From the NCBI GenBank assembly GCA_949283205.1, contig CASDSD010000016.1, forward strand, positions 1-64,000: a stretch of 64,000 nucleotides of DNA, written 5' to 3'. The stretch is from an uncultured Alistipes sp. (GTDB taxonomy: Bacteria > Bacteroidota > Bacteroidia > Bacteroidales > Rikenellaceae). Position 1 is the first letter of the stretch, and every line of letters begins with the position of its first letter. The translations under genes were made by a program, and so were the position numbers. Of the stretch, positions 35,911 to 44,941 are shown one piece after another. The notes beneath the pieces are model-generated. The model did not search any database. It was not told the DNA's origin and saw only the letters and a program-made list of their open reading frames with translations.

Positions 35911-38133
35911 ATGAAGAGATGCGGATTGCTCATGGCCCTGGCACTGCTTTTTGCGAGCACGTCGCAGGCTCGGCGATGGCTTCCGGAGGAGCACGCCGAA
36001 GCAAAGCCATATCGTTTGCTGGAGTGCCGGTATGAAGGCTCACGCCTGGAATTGTGCCGGGAAGCCGGCTCCGACTGGGCGGTGGAGGAGCGGACGTCCG
36101 CATGCGGCGATGCGACGCTCCATATCTTCACCTTTACCGCCCTGCGGGATATGCGTGAAGCGGGTGTGGCTGTGGCCTTCGATGAGACGGGATGGAGCAG
36201 CGACAATTACGTCATGATCCCCGCATCGGTATATAACGGGAACAGGCAGCGTATCGTCAACCGAGAGTATGCCACGGGGCTGGACAAAACGGACTATTAC
36301 CGCAAGGATCTGGCGCTGACCTCGAACCCCATTCCGCAACTGTCACCCGAATTCGGGGCCGAATCGCGTCTTGAGGTGCTGGTGAACAATGCGGCCACCC
36401 CCGCCATAGCTTATTTGCAGCGGGCCAGGCAAAGAGGGACTATCCTGCTCACGGACCAGGGCGTGGTACGGAACGGAGCTGTGCTGGATCACGGGTTGTC
36501 CGTCGAAGAGAGCCGCGACCGTTCGCGGGCGACGTTCGTAATCAGCGCGCCCGGCGTGCGCGAGCGGAAGCCTGAATTTATAGGGTTCAGTCCGAGTCCC
36601 GATCGCGGTATGGATGTCAGGAAAGGTGATACCGTCACCATTCGGGTCACGAAGATCGATTTTCACTGTGAAGAGACACCCGCCCTGCTGGCCCGTTTCA
36701 TGAAGTGCCGCAAGATGCATGTCGCCGGGGCGCAGCCGCGCGACCTGATACCCATGAGCGAGGTGTTCGACCTTATGACCCGGAATATAGACGAACGCTA
36801 TCACGAAGGGCCCGAGTGGCAATATTATTGTCCGGAAAATGCCGACTGGATGTCGTACGGGTGGGTAGGCGGACTGATGAATACATATCCCATGCTCGCC
36901 CTGGGCGATGCGGAACATTATCGCAGGGTGGCAAATACGTTTGATTTCGCCCTGCCGCGGGCCAAGGGCCGAAGCGGGTATTACTACGATGTGCTGGGCG
37001 CGGACGGCAACGTCCTTAACCGCGATGCGGCCGCTCTTCAGAAAGGGATCGGTCTGACGCGCAAGAATGCCGACATTCTCTATTGGATGATCAAACAGTT
37101 CATGTTGCTGGATGCCCAAGGGCGGGCGGCATCTGTCCTGCCGGAGTGGAAGGATGCCGTACGGAAACTGGCCGATGCCTTTCTGCGGACATGGAGGGAA
37201 CACGGTACCTGGGGGAACTATGTCGACGTGGAATCGGGCGACATTGCCGTATACAACACGACGGGCGGGGCGATGGCCGTGGCCGGCATGGTCCTGGCGG
37301 CAAACTACTTCGATCGCCCCGAATACTTGCAGGCGGCACGCGAGGCGGCCGAAGACTACTATGCGTCGTTCGCTCTGACAGGGTTTACGTCGGGCGGCTG
37401 CGGCGATATTCTCCAGAATGCCGATTCCGAGACGGCGATAGCATTGACGACCTCCATGATTACGCTGTATGAGGCTACGGGCGAGCCTGTCTGGCTGGAG
37501 CGTGCGAAGGATGTGGCGAATCTGTGCGCCACATGGACCGTGTCGTTCCCCTACCGGCTTCCGGACAACACTCCGCTGGCCAAACTGGGTGCCAATCTGA
37601 CGGGAGCCGTATGGGCCAGCACCCAGAACAAGCACGGGGCTCCGGGATTCTGCACGCAGTCGGGGGATGCTCTTTTCAAGATATACAGGGCCACGCGCGA
37701 CGTGTTGTACGCCGAACTGCTGCGGGATGTCATACATGCCCATGCGGAGGGCATACAGCCCAACGGGAAGATCACCGAGCGCCTTACATACTGCGACGCC
37801 GACAGCCGCGGCTCGCGCGGCGACGGCGGCAAGACGGGATGGAACGAAACGAACGGGGCGATGATGGCGTTGGAAATCCCGGGCATATATGTGCGTACGG
37901 ATCTGCCCGAAATATATGTCTTCGACCATGTAAGGGCCGAAATAGCGAAGCGGGACGCCAGGCGTATCGTATTGGAGATATCGAACCCCACGATGTACGA
38001 TGCGACGGTGACGATATTCTCCGAGGATGGGGAAAATGCCGCAAAACCGCTCGGGGAGAACGCTTTCCTGCGATGGAAGGAAAAGGTGCATGTCAAGGCG
38101 GGGGAACGTGTCTCATACACGATATCCCGATAA
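35911..38133 (+). CDS. Exported six-hairpin-glycosidase-like protein
   Basis: 740 residues from ATG 35911, chosen because it opens a signal peptide (MKRCGLLMALALLFASTSQA). The N-terminal ~280 residues are beta-rich. Residues ~290-660 look like an alpha/alpha toroid with aromatic, acidic-rich loops: PEWQYYCPENADWMSYGWVG, AVYNTTGGAMAVAGMVLAAN, and TSGGCGDILQNADSETAIAL. A small beta domain closes the protein. This fits a polysaccharide-acting enzyme such as a GH of the six-hairpin clan, but I cannot name the family or substrate. Placed between two AraC genes, convergent with the coiled-coil gene. Confidence 0.5.
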   Translation: MKRCGLLMALALLFASTSQARRWLPEEHAEAKPYRLLECRYEGSRLELCREAGSDWAVEERTSACGDATLHIFTFTALRDMREAGVAVAFDETGWSSDNYVMIPASVYNGNRQRIVNREYATGLDKTDYYRKDLALTSNPIPQLSPEFGAESRLEVLVNNAATPAIAYLQRARQRGTILLTDQGVVRNGAVLDHGLSVEESRDRSRATFVISAPGVRERKPEFIGFSPSPDRGMDVRKGDTVTIRVTKIDFHCEETPALLARFMKCRKMHVAGAQPRDLIPMSEVFDLMTRNIDERYHEGPEWQYYCPENADWMSYGWVGGLMNTYPMLALGDAEHYRRVANTFDFALPRAKGRSGYYYDVLGADGNVLNRDAAALQKGIGLTRKNADILYWMIKQFMLLDAQGRAASVLPEWKDAVRKLADAFLRTWREHGTWGNYVDVESGDIAVYNTTGGAMAVAGMVLAANYFDRPEYLQAAREAAEDYYASFALTGFTSGGCGDILQNADSETAIALTTSMITLYEATGEPVWLERAKDVANLCATWTVSFPYRLPDNTPLAKLGANLTGAVWASTQNKHGAPGFCTQSGDALFKIYRATRDVLYAELLRDVIHAHAEGIQPNGKITERLTYCDADSRGSRGDGGKTGWNETNGAMMALEIPGIYVRTDLPEIYVFDHVRAEIAKRDARRIVLEISNPTMYDATVTIFSEDGENAAKPLGENAFLRWKEKVHVKAGERVSYTISR

Positions 38134-38206
38134 CCTGCAGGCGGCAAAGCGGGATCATGGGGCGGCACGCACGGACGTCCGCCGCCTCCCGCGTCATTAC
38201 GATGCG

Positions 38207-38590
38207 TCACTCGTCCGAGCCGTAGAGTTCCTGGCGCAGCGGATCTTCATCGTTGTCAATGTCCACGATCTCGTCGAGCGTTTCGCGGGGATCGACGCCG
38301 TCGATTTGCGACAACTCCTCGAACTCCTTTTCAAAGGCATCGGGATCGGGACTGTCGGCGGCCTTCAGCTCCGCCGCCTCCGCATCGATGACCTCCAGCC
38401 GTTCCTGCTCAAGGGCGCGGAGCTCGCTTTCGATCTCTTCGATGCGGGCATCGTACTCCTTGAGTCTCTTTTCGAAGATGAATTCATGCAGCACTTCTTC
38501 GTTTGCCATGACGAAGAGTTCCCTTTCATCCTGCAACCTCTGCAGTTCGTCGCAGAGACGCGAAATAGTTACAGTTAATTCGCCCAACAT
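38207..38590 (-). CDS. Acidic coiled-coil protein of unknown function
   Basis: 127 residues. Residues ~5-80 form a long coiled coil (LCDELQRLQDERELFVMANE, YDARIEEIESELRALEQERL); the C terminus is strongly acidic (DEIVDIDNDEDPLRQELYGS). No family recognised. Composition and heptads look real, unlike the frames on the opposite strand. Confidence 0.5.
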   Translation of the reverse strand: MLGELTVTISRLCDELQRLQDERELFVMANEEVLHEFIFEKRLKEYDARIEEIESELRALEQERLEVIDAEAAELKAADSPDPDAFEKEFEELSQIDGVDPRETLDEIVDIDNDEDPLRQELYGSDE

Positions 38591-39007
38591 GACAATTACC
38601 GTTTAAGTCCGACATACGTATTCCTCACTTCATGGCGTTCGACGGGTGAGTGCGCCGCTCTGCGGGAGATGGGCTGGCGGTGCATGCCGAGTCTCCCGCC
38701 GGTCCGTCCCGGCCATGTGAAACACCCGGACGGCAATATCTCCGCCGGCGTGTGTATCCCTTCTGCAGGTGGACGCATACAAATATACGCAAATCGAGGC
38801 GCAGAGACAAGAGACTCTCGCCTTATTCTTCGAAATATTACGAATCCGACCGGCACGACGGTGCGCGGCGGTCCTTCAGGCGGACCTTAGCGCTGATGAC
38901 GGATATTCTCCGTGTCGGTGCTATTGGTCTAAAGGTTTGATTACCGACTTTGAATACAATATTTAGGTTTATATTGCGATATATTTGTTGTCAAAAGATC
39001 ACGGATC
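38591..39007. other. Intergenic region with promoter for the second AraC gene
   Basis: 417 nt. TATATTTG at 38981-38988 fits TAnnTTTG, 20 nt from the ATG at 39008. The remainder shows no gene. Confidence 0.4.
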
Positions 39008-39925
39008 ATGAGGGAACAGGATATAACCAACATCTCCATCTCGTCGTTGCTTGAAAATTTCGAACTGCGCAAAGATGATTTTCTATGTGAAGGCTGTCTC
39101 ATAACATCCAAGATATGTCTCGACAAGATGGCACGCCGCCTGCTTTTCCGTCATCCGGTTCGGCTCAACGCTTCGCTGATAATACTATGTTCCAAAGGTT
39201 CGATATCGCTGGTGTCGAACCAGACGTGCTACACCTTGAGCGAACACACGATGTTCCTGAACCACCCGACGGCAATAATACAGGCCGAAGCATACGAGGA
39301 TGCCGAGATATACGTGGCCATGTGGCCCGACACCTTCATGCAGCATATAAACCTCGACCTGAAACTTATGACGGGACTGCTGCTGAAGGTAGACAGGAAC
39401 CAGCTGCTCTATCTCGACGACAAGGAGTGGGGAGACATAATGCGTTCCATATCGGACATATGCAGCGAGGAGACATATCGTAACGACACTTTCACCAAAG
39501 AGATTATACGATCGGAGCTTCGGTTGATGATATACCGCATATGCCGTGTCATAGACCATTACACCGACATCGGGGAGATGACGTCGAAGGTGATGCCTCA
39601 CGACAGACATGAACGATATTTCGAGCGATTCATGCAGATCCTCTCGCGCAACTACATCCAGGAACGCTCCGTGGGGTTCTATGCCGAGCAGATGAATCTG
39701 ACGCCCAAATATCTCACCACTGTCATCCGCAAGGCCAGCGGCCGCACGGCAACGGACTGGATAAACAGTTTCGTCATACTCGAGGCGAAGAACCTTCTCA
39801 AATATTCGGCCCTCAGCATACAGGAGATAGCATATCGGCTCAACTTCCCGAACCAGTCCTTCTTCGGCAAATATTTCAAGAATCATACGGGACTGACCCC
39901 ATCGGCATACCGTGCGAACGATTGA
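39008..39925 (+). CDS. AraC-family regulator
   Basis: 305 residues with the same layout as the protein at 34644: N-terminal sensing domain, C-terminal HTH pair (VGFYAEQMNLTPKYLTTVIR and IQEIAYRLNFPNQSFFGKYF) ending GLTPSAYRAND. It stands alone and converges on trpB2. Target unknown; the upstream glycosidase gene is a candidate. Confidence 0.88.
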   Translation: MREQDITNISISSLLENFELRKDDFLCEGCLITSKICLDKMARRLLFRHPVRLNASLIILCSKGSISLVSNQTCYTLSEHTMFLNHPTAIIQAEAYEDAEIYVAMWPDTFMQHINLDLKLMTGLLLKVDRNQLLYLDDKEWGDIMRSISDICSEETYRNDTFTKEIIRSELRLMIYRICRVIDHYTDIGEMTSKVMPHDRHERYFERFMQILSRNYIQERSVGFYAEQMNLTPKYLTTVIRKASGRTATDWINSFVILEAKNLLKYSALSIQEIAYRLNFPNQSFFGKYFKNHTGLTPSAYRAND

Positions 39926-39970
39926 CGACGGATCGGCTGATGCGCGGAGGCGGAAAACTCGTATACGAAA

Positions 39971-40006
39971 ACGGCGGCAGACTTCCACCATGGGGTCTGC
40001 CGCCGT
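39971..40006. terminator. Terminator between AraC and trpB2
   Basis: 12-bp stem (ACGGCGGCAGAC, 39971-39982; GTCTGCCGCCGT, 39995-40006) with a 12-nt loop, 18 nt past the trpB2 stop and followed on the minus strand by TTTT. Confidence 0.75.
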
Positions 40007-40024
40007 CGTCATGTCGGACGATCG

Positions 40025-41389
40025 CTATCGGATAATCTTGTCGAGAGAGTCGAGCGACTTGCGTATTACCTCGTCGGGAACGTTGTAATCGGTAAGCTTG
40101 TGTTCGAAATACTGCTCGTAAGCGTATAGATCGATCAAGCCGTGACCCGAGAGGTTGAAGAGTATGGTCTTGGGCGTACCCTCCTCCTTTGCCCGCTGCG
40201 CCTCGCGGATGGCTACGGCGATGGCGTGCGTCGACTCGGGCGCGGGGATGATACCCTCGCTCTTGGCGAACATCATTCCTGCGGCGAAGGTCTCGAGCTG
40301 CGGTACCGACTGCGCCTCGATAAGGCCGTCCTTGTAGAGCTGGCTCACGATAGGTCCGGCGCCGTGGTAGCGCAAGCCTCCGGCATGGATGTCCGCGGGC
40401 TGGAAGTCATGTCCCAACGTATACATCGGCATCAGGGGCGTCATGCCGGCCGTGTCGCCGAAATCGTACTGGAACTCGCCGCGCGTGAGTTTCGGGCACG
40501 ACGCAGGCTCGACGGCAATGATACGTGTCTTCTTGCCTTCGCACAGGTTGCGACGCAGGAAGGGGAAACCTATGCCGGCGAAGTTCGAGCCGCCGCCGAA
40601 GCAGCCGATCACGATATCGGGCTCGTCGCCCGCGATCTCCATCTGGCGGATCGCCTCCTCACCTATCACCGTCTGGTGCAGCAGCACGTGGTTCATCACG
40701 CTGCCGAGGCAGTAACGAGTGGTCTCGCCATGTGCCAGCGCTATCTCCACGGCCTCCGAGATGGCGATGCCCAGATTGCCCGAACACTCGGGATCGTGTG
40801 CCAGGATATCGCGTCCGGCCTGTGTCGTGGTGCTCGGCGAAGGGATCACGTCGGCACCCCATGCGTTCATCAACAGCTTGCGGTACGGTTTCTGGTGGTA
40901 GCTCACCTTGACCATGTAGACACGCAGGTCGATGTTGAAGTACTGGCATGCAAGGGCCATGGCGCTGCCCCACTGTCCGCCGCCGGTCTCCGTCGAGAGG
41001 TACTTTATGCCCTGCTTGGCGTTGTAGTATGCCTGCGGTATGGCGGTGTTGGGCTTGTGCGAGCCGGCTGGTGACGTACCCTCGTTCTTGAAGTAGATCT
41101 TGGCCGGAGTATCGAGCATGCGCTCGAGATTGTAGGCGCGCACTACAGGCGTCGGGCGCCATATCTTATATAGATCCTGTACCTGGTCGGGTATTTCGAT
41201 GTAGCGTTCTGTCGACATCTCCTGCTTGACGAGCTCCTCGCCGAAGATGCGGCCCATGGCTTCGGCCGTTACGGGTTTCTTTGTCCGCGGGTCGAGCGCG
41301 GGCATGGGCTTGTTGGGCATGTCTGCCACGATGTTGTACCATGCGGTCGGCATCTCGTGCTCCGACAATAAGATTTTCTTCGTTTTCAT
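40025..41389 (-). CDS. trpB: Tryptophan synthase beta chain, TrpB2 type
   Basis: 454 residues, longer than TrpB1 (~400) and with the TrpB2-type N terminus. The PLP lysine lies in EGTSPAGSHKPNTAIPQAYY (Lys112); glycine-rich phosphate loop CFGGGSNFAG; C-terminal NLSGHG. TrpB makes tryptophan from indole (or indole made by TrpA) and serine. No trpA or other trp genes adjoin, so this is an isolated indole-salvage-type copy. A complete transcription attenuator with a Trp-rich leader peptide precedes it, strong evidence for control by charged tRNA-Trp. Confidence 0.92.
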   Translation of the reverse strand: MKTKKILLSEHEMPTAWYNIVADMPNKPMPALDPRTKKPVTAEAMGRIFGEELVKQEMSTERYIEIPDQVQDLYKIWRPTPVVRAYNLERMLDTPAKIYFKNEGTSPAGSHKPNTAIPQAYYNAKQGIKYLSTETGGGQWGSAMALACQYFNIDLRVYMVKVSYHQKPYRKLLMNAWGADVIPSPSTTTQAGRDILAHDPECSGNLGIAISEAVEIALAHGETTRYCLGSVMNHVLLHQTVIGEEAIRQMEIAGDEPDIVIGCFGGGSNFAGIGFPFLRRNLCEGKKTRIIAVEPASCPKLTRGEFQYDFGDTAGMTPLMPMYTLGHDFQPADIHAGGLRYHGAGPIVSQLYKDGLIEAQSVPQLETFAAGMMFAKSEGIIPAPESTHAIAVAIREAQRAKEEGTPKTILFNLSGHGLIDLYAYEQYFEHKLTDYNVPDEVIRKSLDSLDKIIR

Positions 41390-41426
41390 AATAGACTATG
41401 TTTAACACGTAAGTGGTTAGTATCAT

Positions 41427-41509
41427 AAAAAAAGCCATTGTTCCGAGAAACAATGGCCCATATTCAGATTATACATGCACACATAACAGATCCGACGTCA
41501 TTGTTTCTC
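41427..41509 (-). promoter_or_regulatory. trp transcription attenuator (antiterminator and terminator)
   Basis: On the minus strand GAGAAACAATG at the end of the leader peptide (41509-41499) is perfectly complementary over 11 nt to CATTGTTTCTC (41455-41445): the antiterminator. The latter also forms the 5' arm of a terminator hairpin, GCCATTGTT-6-AACAATGGC (41457-41434), followed by seven U (41433-41427), 38 nt upstream of the trpB start. Ribosome stalling on the three Trp codons would free the first segment to pair with the second and prevent termination. Confidence 0.88.
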
Positions 41510-41554
41510 TACTTCCAATGAACGCCACCACCAGTTATGTGAGTTGCAAAGCAT
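41498..41554 (-). CDS. trpL: trp leader peptide with three consecutive Trp codons
   Basis: 18 residues, MLCNSHNWWWRSLEVEKQ. The TGG TGG TGG triplet is at 41533-41525, and the TGA stop overlaps the antiterminator arm. ATG lies 22 nt past a promoter box. Geometry matches classic amino-acid attenuators. The symbol trpL is used by function, not homology. Confidence 0.85.
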   Translation of the reverse strand: MLCNSHNWWWRSLEVEKQ

Positions 41555-41575
41555 ATTCCTTTTTCGTTGTTAGTG

Positions 41576-41583
41576 CAAATATA
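41576..41583 (-). promoter_or_regulatory. -7 box of the trp leader promoter
   Basis: Minus strand TATATTTG fits TAnnTTTG and lies 22 nt before the leader-peptide ATG, in an AT-rich stretch. No clear -33 TTTG. Confidence 0.55.
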
Positions 41584-41635
41584 ATAAAAATTTTTTATTA
41601 TGTACCCTGCCGGCTTAATTTTTCTGCATATTTAA

Positions 41636-43045
41636 TTAATATGCAAATTTCAGCCCCTGCAGCTTGTTCCACTCGCCGCGGGTGAAGTCGGGCACTGCAA
41701 CGGGCATGCTGTTGTGCTTGGCCGAGGTTGCCGACAGCTCGCCGATGCACGACCACTCGGCGGCATCGTATACGTCCTGATCCAGCGGCAGACCGTTATG
41801 CAGACAGTATACCAGACGGTAGTCCATCACGAAGTCCATACCGCCGTGGCCGCCGACCTGCTTGGCCTTCTCCTCGATTTCGCGGTGTATGGGGTGCTTG
41901 TAGGCCTCCATGAGGGCCAGGCGCACGTCGTTCGAAACGAAGTCGTGCTGGTTGATCTGCGCACCTTCGGGCAGGATATCCTCGCTTATCTGACCCGGCA
42001 TGAAGGTGAAGCCCTCGATGGGATACTTGTTGGCGAAGCCCTTGGTACCGGTCAGCTGATAGAGGCGGTTGTAGGGACGCGGCGTGTAGACATTGTGCTG
42101 GATCTCGATGGTCTGACCCTGCTCGGTCTTTACGAGCGTTACGGTGTGGTCACCGTTGGCGAACTCCGTAGAGCCCATCTTCTCCTTGGCCTTCTCGAGT
42201 CCGTTCACCGACTTCGAGTCCATGCATACGAGGTAGTTGAGCTTGTTGCCGCGGTGTATGTTCAGAGCCTGGCAGCAGGGGCCGAAGCCGTGCGTGGCAT
42301 ATACGTCGCCGCGGTGCTTCTGGTTGAAGTCCAGACGCCAGTTGTTGTGGTAGCTGTCCCAGTAGTCCGACAGATTGTGGATATAAGCGCCCTCGGCGTG
42401 TACGATCTCGCCGAAGAGGCCCTGCTGCGCCATATTGAGGCTCGTCAGCTCGAAGAAGTCATAGACGCAGTTCTCGAGCATCATGCAGTGGCGGCGCGTA
42501 CGCTCCGACGTGTCCACCAGCTGCCAGCACTCGGCCACGCTTGTGGCGGCGGGAACCTCTACGGCCACATGTTTGCCGTGCTCCATGGCATATACGGCGA
42601 TGGGCACATGGTTCACCCAGTCGGTAGCTATATATATAAGGTCGATGTCGTCGCGCTCGCAAAGCTCCTTATACGCCTCGGGGCCCACATAGCTCTCGGC
42701 CTTGGGGAAGCCGGCGCCCTCGAGGATGCGCTGGCAGTTGTCCACGTTCGACTGCTCGAGGTCGCACAGACCCTTGATCTCGACGCCCTCCAGATGCGTG
42801 AAGCGCTGTACGGCGCCCGGGCCGCGCATGCCGAGTCCGATGAATCCCACGCGCACGACGGGAATGGGATCGGCGGCGAAACCGAGCATCGACTCCTGAC
42901 CCGCGGCGCGGGCAGGCTCGTCGAAGACGATCATACCGTCCTTAAATGAGTAATTCTCCCCTTCGATGGGGTTGGATGCGCCGCAGCATCCGGTCAGTGC
43001 CATCCCGATAAGGGCGCAACCGATAAACAGATGTTTGATTTTCAT
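41636..43045 (-). CDS. GH109-type NAD-dependent glycosidase lipoprotein (alpha-N-acetylgalactosaminidase-like)
   Basis: 469 residues. Lipoprotein signal MKIKHLFIGCALIGMALTGC. A Gfo/Idh/MocA Rossmann domain begins VVRVGFIGLGMRGPGAVQRF and continues TDWVNHVPIAVYAMEHGKHV with the EVPAA motif. The C-terminal domain has DVYATHGFGPCCQALNIHRG. These match GH109, which uses bound NAD to remove alpha-linked GalNAc (blood group A, mucin). Operon with GH20 hexosaminidase 14 nt upstream suggests host mucin or glycoprotein glycan degradation at the cell surface. Confidence 0.85.
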   Translation of the reverse strand: MKIKHLFIGCALIGMALTGCCGASNPIEGENYSFKDGMIVFDEPARAAGQESMLGFAADPIPVVRVGFIGLGMRGPGAVQRFTHLEGVEIKGLCDLEQSNVDNCQRILEGAGFPKAESYVGPEAYKELCERDDIDLIYIATDWVNHVPIAVYAMEHGKHVAVEVPAATSVAECWQLVDTSERTRRHCMMLENCVYDFFELTSLNMAQQGLFGEIVHAEGAYIHNLSDYWDSYHNNWRLDFNQKHRGDVYATHGFGPCCQALNIHRGNKLNYLVCMDSKSVNGLEKAKEKMGSTEFANGDHTVTLVKTEQGQTIEIQHNVYTPRPYNRLYQLTGTKGFANKYPIEGFTFMPGQISEDILPEGAQINQHDFVSNDVRLALMEAYKHPIHREIEEKAKQVGGHGGMDFVMDYRLVYCLHNGLPLDQDVYDAAEWSCIGELSATSAKHNSMPVAVPDFTRGEWNKLQGLKFAY

Positions 43046-43059
43046 AATATAAAAGGTGT

Positions 43060-44712
43060 TTATTTGGTTTGTCCGTTACTTTCCGTCTCAGCCTTCGGGA
43101 AGGCGTGCTTGCCGTAGTTGTACCCGTAGTGGTCGAAGAGCTGCGTGAGGTGGCCCATGCGCTTGAGGAACGAGTCATAGTCCTTGCGGTCGTAGCTCCA
43201 CCCCACCTCGGCTATGGCGCTCAGGCGCGGCAGAGCCATATATTGGGCGTAGTCGTAGTTGTCGATATACTCGGTCCAGAGATTTCCCTGCACGCCGAGG
43301 ATGAACTTGCGCTCCTCGTCGTTGAGCTGGTTGTAGGGATCGAGAGCATACGATGTCTCGAGCGGCAGGTAGCCTCCGATGGCCAGCGGCTCGTTCTCCA
43401 CGTCGCGCGTCTGGTAATAGTCGAGATAGCAGTTCGAGTTGGGCGACATGATCACGTGGTTGCCGAGTTTTGCGGCCTGGATGCCGTAGCTCGGGCCGCG
43501 CCATGCCATCACCGTAGCGCTCTGCGTAACGCCTCCCTCGAGAATCTCGTCCCAGCCGATGATCTTGCGGCCGTGGTCGTTCAGGAACTTCTCGACGCGC
43601 TTGGTGACGTATGCCTGAAGCTCGGCCTCGTTCTTCAGCCCCTCCTGGCGAATACGCTTCTGGCAGGCGGGACACTTCTTCCACATGGTCTTGGGGCACT
43701 CGTCGCCGCCGATATGGATATACTCCGACGGGAAAAGCTCCATAACCTCCGTGAGGACATCCTCCCAGAAGGTGAAGGCCAGCTCCTTGCCCGGGCATAT
43801 GACGCGCTCGTCGACACCCCACCACGTGGCGACTTCATACTGCTCGCCTGTACATCCGAGCTCGGGATATGCAGCCAGCGCCGCCACCGAGTGGCCCGGA
43901 ATCTCGATCTCGGGAATGACGGTGATGAAACGCTCGGCGGCGTACTTGACAACGTCGCGCACTTCGTCCTGCGTGAAGAAGCCTCCGTAAGGCTTGCCGT
44001 CCTGTCCCTGGTTGCGGCCCGTGGGCGACGACTTGCGGATGCTTCCCACCTCCGTGAGGCGCGGGTATTTCTTTATCTCGATACGCCAGCCCTGATCCTC
44101 GGTAAGATGCCAGTGGAACCTGTTGATCTTGTGCATGGCAAGTATGTCGAGCATGTCCTTGACCTCGTCCACGCTGAATATGTGGCGGCCCATGTCGAAC
44201 ATGAAACCGCGGTATGCGAAGTATGGCTTGTCGTTGATTTCGCATGCGGGGATACCGATACGTGCGCCGTCACCGTCGAATGCGGCCGCAGGCAGCATCT
44301 GGCGCAACGTCTGAAATGCGTAGAAGACGCCGTTCGGGGTCCTGGCGGCGATCTCTATGCCCGACGGCTCCACCTTCAGCCGGTACTGCTCGTCGGCCAG
44401 GGATTCGTCCTGCACGATGTTTATGGCTCTCTTCTGCGGCGTTGCAGCGTTTACGGTCTCGGCATCGCGGCCGAAAAGCTCGTTCGTCACGCCGCTCCAG
44501 AAATTCACGGCATATGTCATGCTCTCGTCGCCGAACGTCTGCACGACGGGAGTCGAGGCCTTGAGCATGAAGCTTCCGTCGGCGGCCGTGAGCGACTCCG
44601 GCAGAGGTACGATGTCGATGCTTTGCTCCGCCGGTACCGTTTTACCGCATGATACGGCAAAAAAAGCGGCCGGTAACAGGAGGAATGATAAAATGCGTCT
44701 GATTTTGAACAT
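43060..44712 (-). CDS. GH20 beta-N-acetylhexosaminidase lipoprotein
   Basis: 550 residues. Lipoprotein signal MFKIRRILSFLLLPAAFFAV-SC. GH20b domain to ~150, then the TIM barrel: FMFDMGRHIFSVDEVKDMLD, INRFHWHLTEDQGWRIEIKK, and the catalytic Asp-Glu in YIHIGGDECPKTMW. Cleaves terminal beta-GlcNAc/GalNAc by substrate-assisted catalysis. First of a two-gene operon with the GH109 enzyme, behind an excellent promoter. Confidence 0.92.
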   Translation of the reverse strand: MFKIRRILSFLLLPAAFFAVSCGKTVPAEQSIDIVPLPESLTAADGSFMLKASTPVVQTFGDESMTYAVNFWSGVTNELFGRDAETVNAATPQKRAINIVQDESLADEQYRLKVEPSGIEIAARTPNGVFYAFQTLRQMLPAAAFDGDGARIGIPACEINDKPYFAYRGFMFDMGRHIFSVDEVKDMLDILAMHKINRFHWHLTEDQGWRIEIKKYPRLTEVGSIRKSSPTGRNQGQDGKPYGGFFTQDEVRDVVKYAAERFITVIPEIEIPGHSVAALAAYPELGCTGEQYEVATWWGVDERVICPGKELAFTFWEDVLTEVMELFPSEYIHIGGDECPKTMWKKCPACQKRIRQEGLKNEAELQAYVTKRVEKFLNDHGRKIIGWDEILEGGVTQSATVMAWRGPSYGIQAAKLGNHVIMSPNSNCYLDYYQTRDVENEPLAIGGYLPLETSYALDPYNQLNDEERKFILGVQGNLWTEYIDNYDYAQYMALPRLSAIAEVGWSYDRKDYDSFLKRMGHLTQLFDHYGYNYGKHAFPKAETESNGQTK

Positions 44713-44745
44713 AGGGCAATAGTTGGGTTTTGGTTATATAATATT

Positions 44746-44777
44746 CAAAAATAGCGTTTTTATGTGTTACTGCCAAA
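44746..44777 (-). promoter_or_regulatory. Consensus Bacteroidota promoter for GH20-GH109
   Basis: Minus strand TTTG (44777-44774), 20 nt, TATTTTTG (44753-44746): exact fit to TTTG-N19-21-TAnnTTTG, 34 nt from the ATG. Confidence 0.8.
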
Positions 44778-44878
44778 TTTACAGGCTGTTTTTATTTCAT
44801 TTTTTTTATCTGTACCGCATTCCTTCGTTTAGAGCCCTCGCGGCCGGCCCTTTTTTGTAACAGATTGTCGGGCTATAA

Positions 44879-44910
44879 TTTGATTGTTCGGGATAAAAAT
44901 AGTATATTTG
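44879..44910 (+). promoter_or_regulatory. Consensus Bacteroidota promoter for the IclR-cytochrome operon
   Basis: TTTG (44879-44882), 20 nt, TATATTTG (44903-44910), 31 nt before the IclR ATG. It is divergent from the GH20 promoter, so both may share control by the IclR protein. Confidence 0.8.
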
Positions 44911-44941
44911 TAACGGTTTCGTATTTGAAACGTGATTCAAA

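Noticed and set aside
36343..38091. 582-residue minus-strand frame
   Set aside because: Antisense shadow of the glycosidase-like gene, which has the signal peptide and sensible composition.
43069..44652. 527-residue plus-strand frame
   Set aside because: Antisense shadow of GH20, whose catalytic motif is clear.
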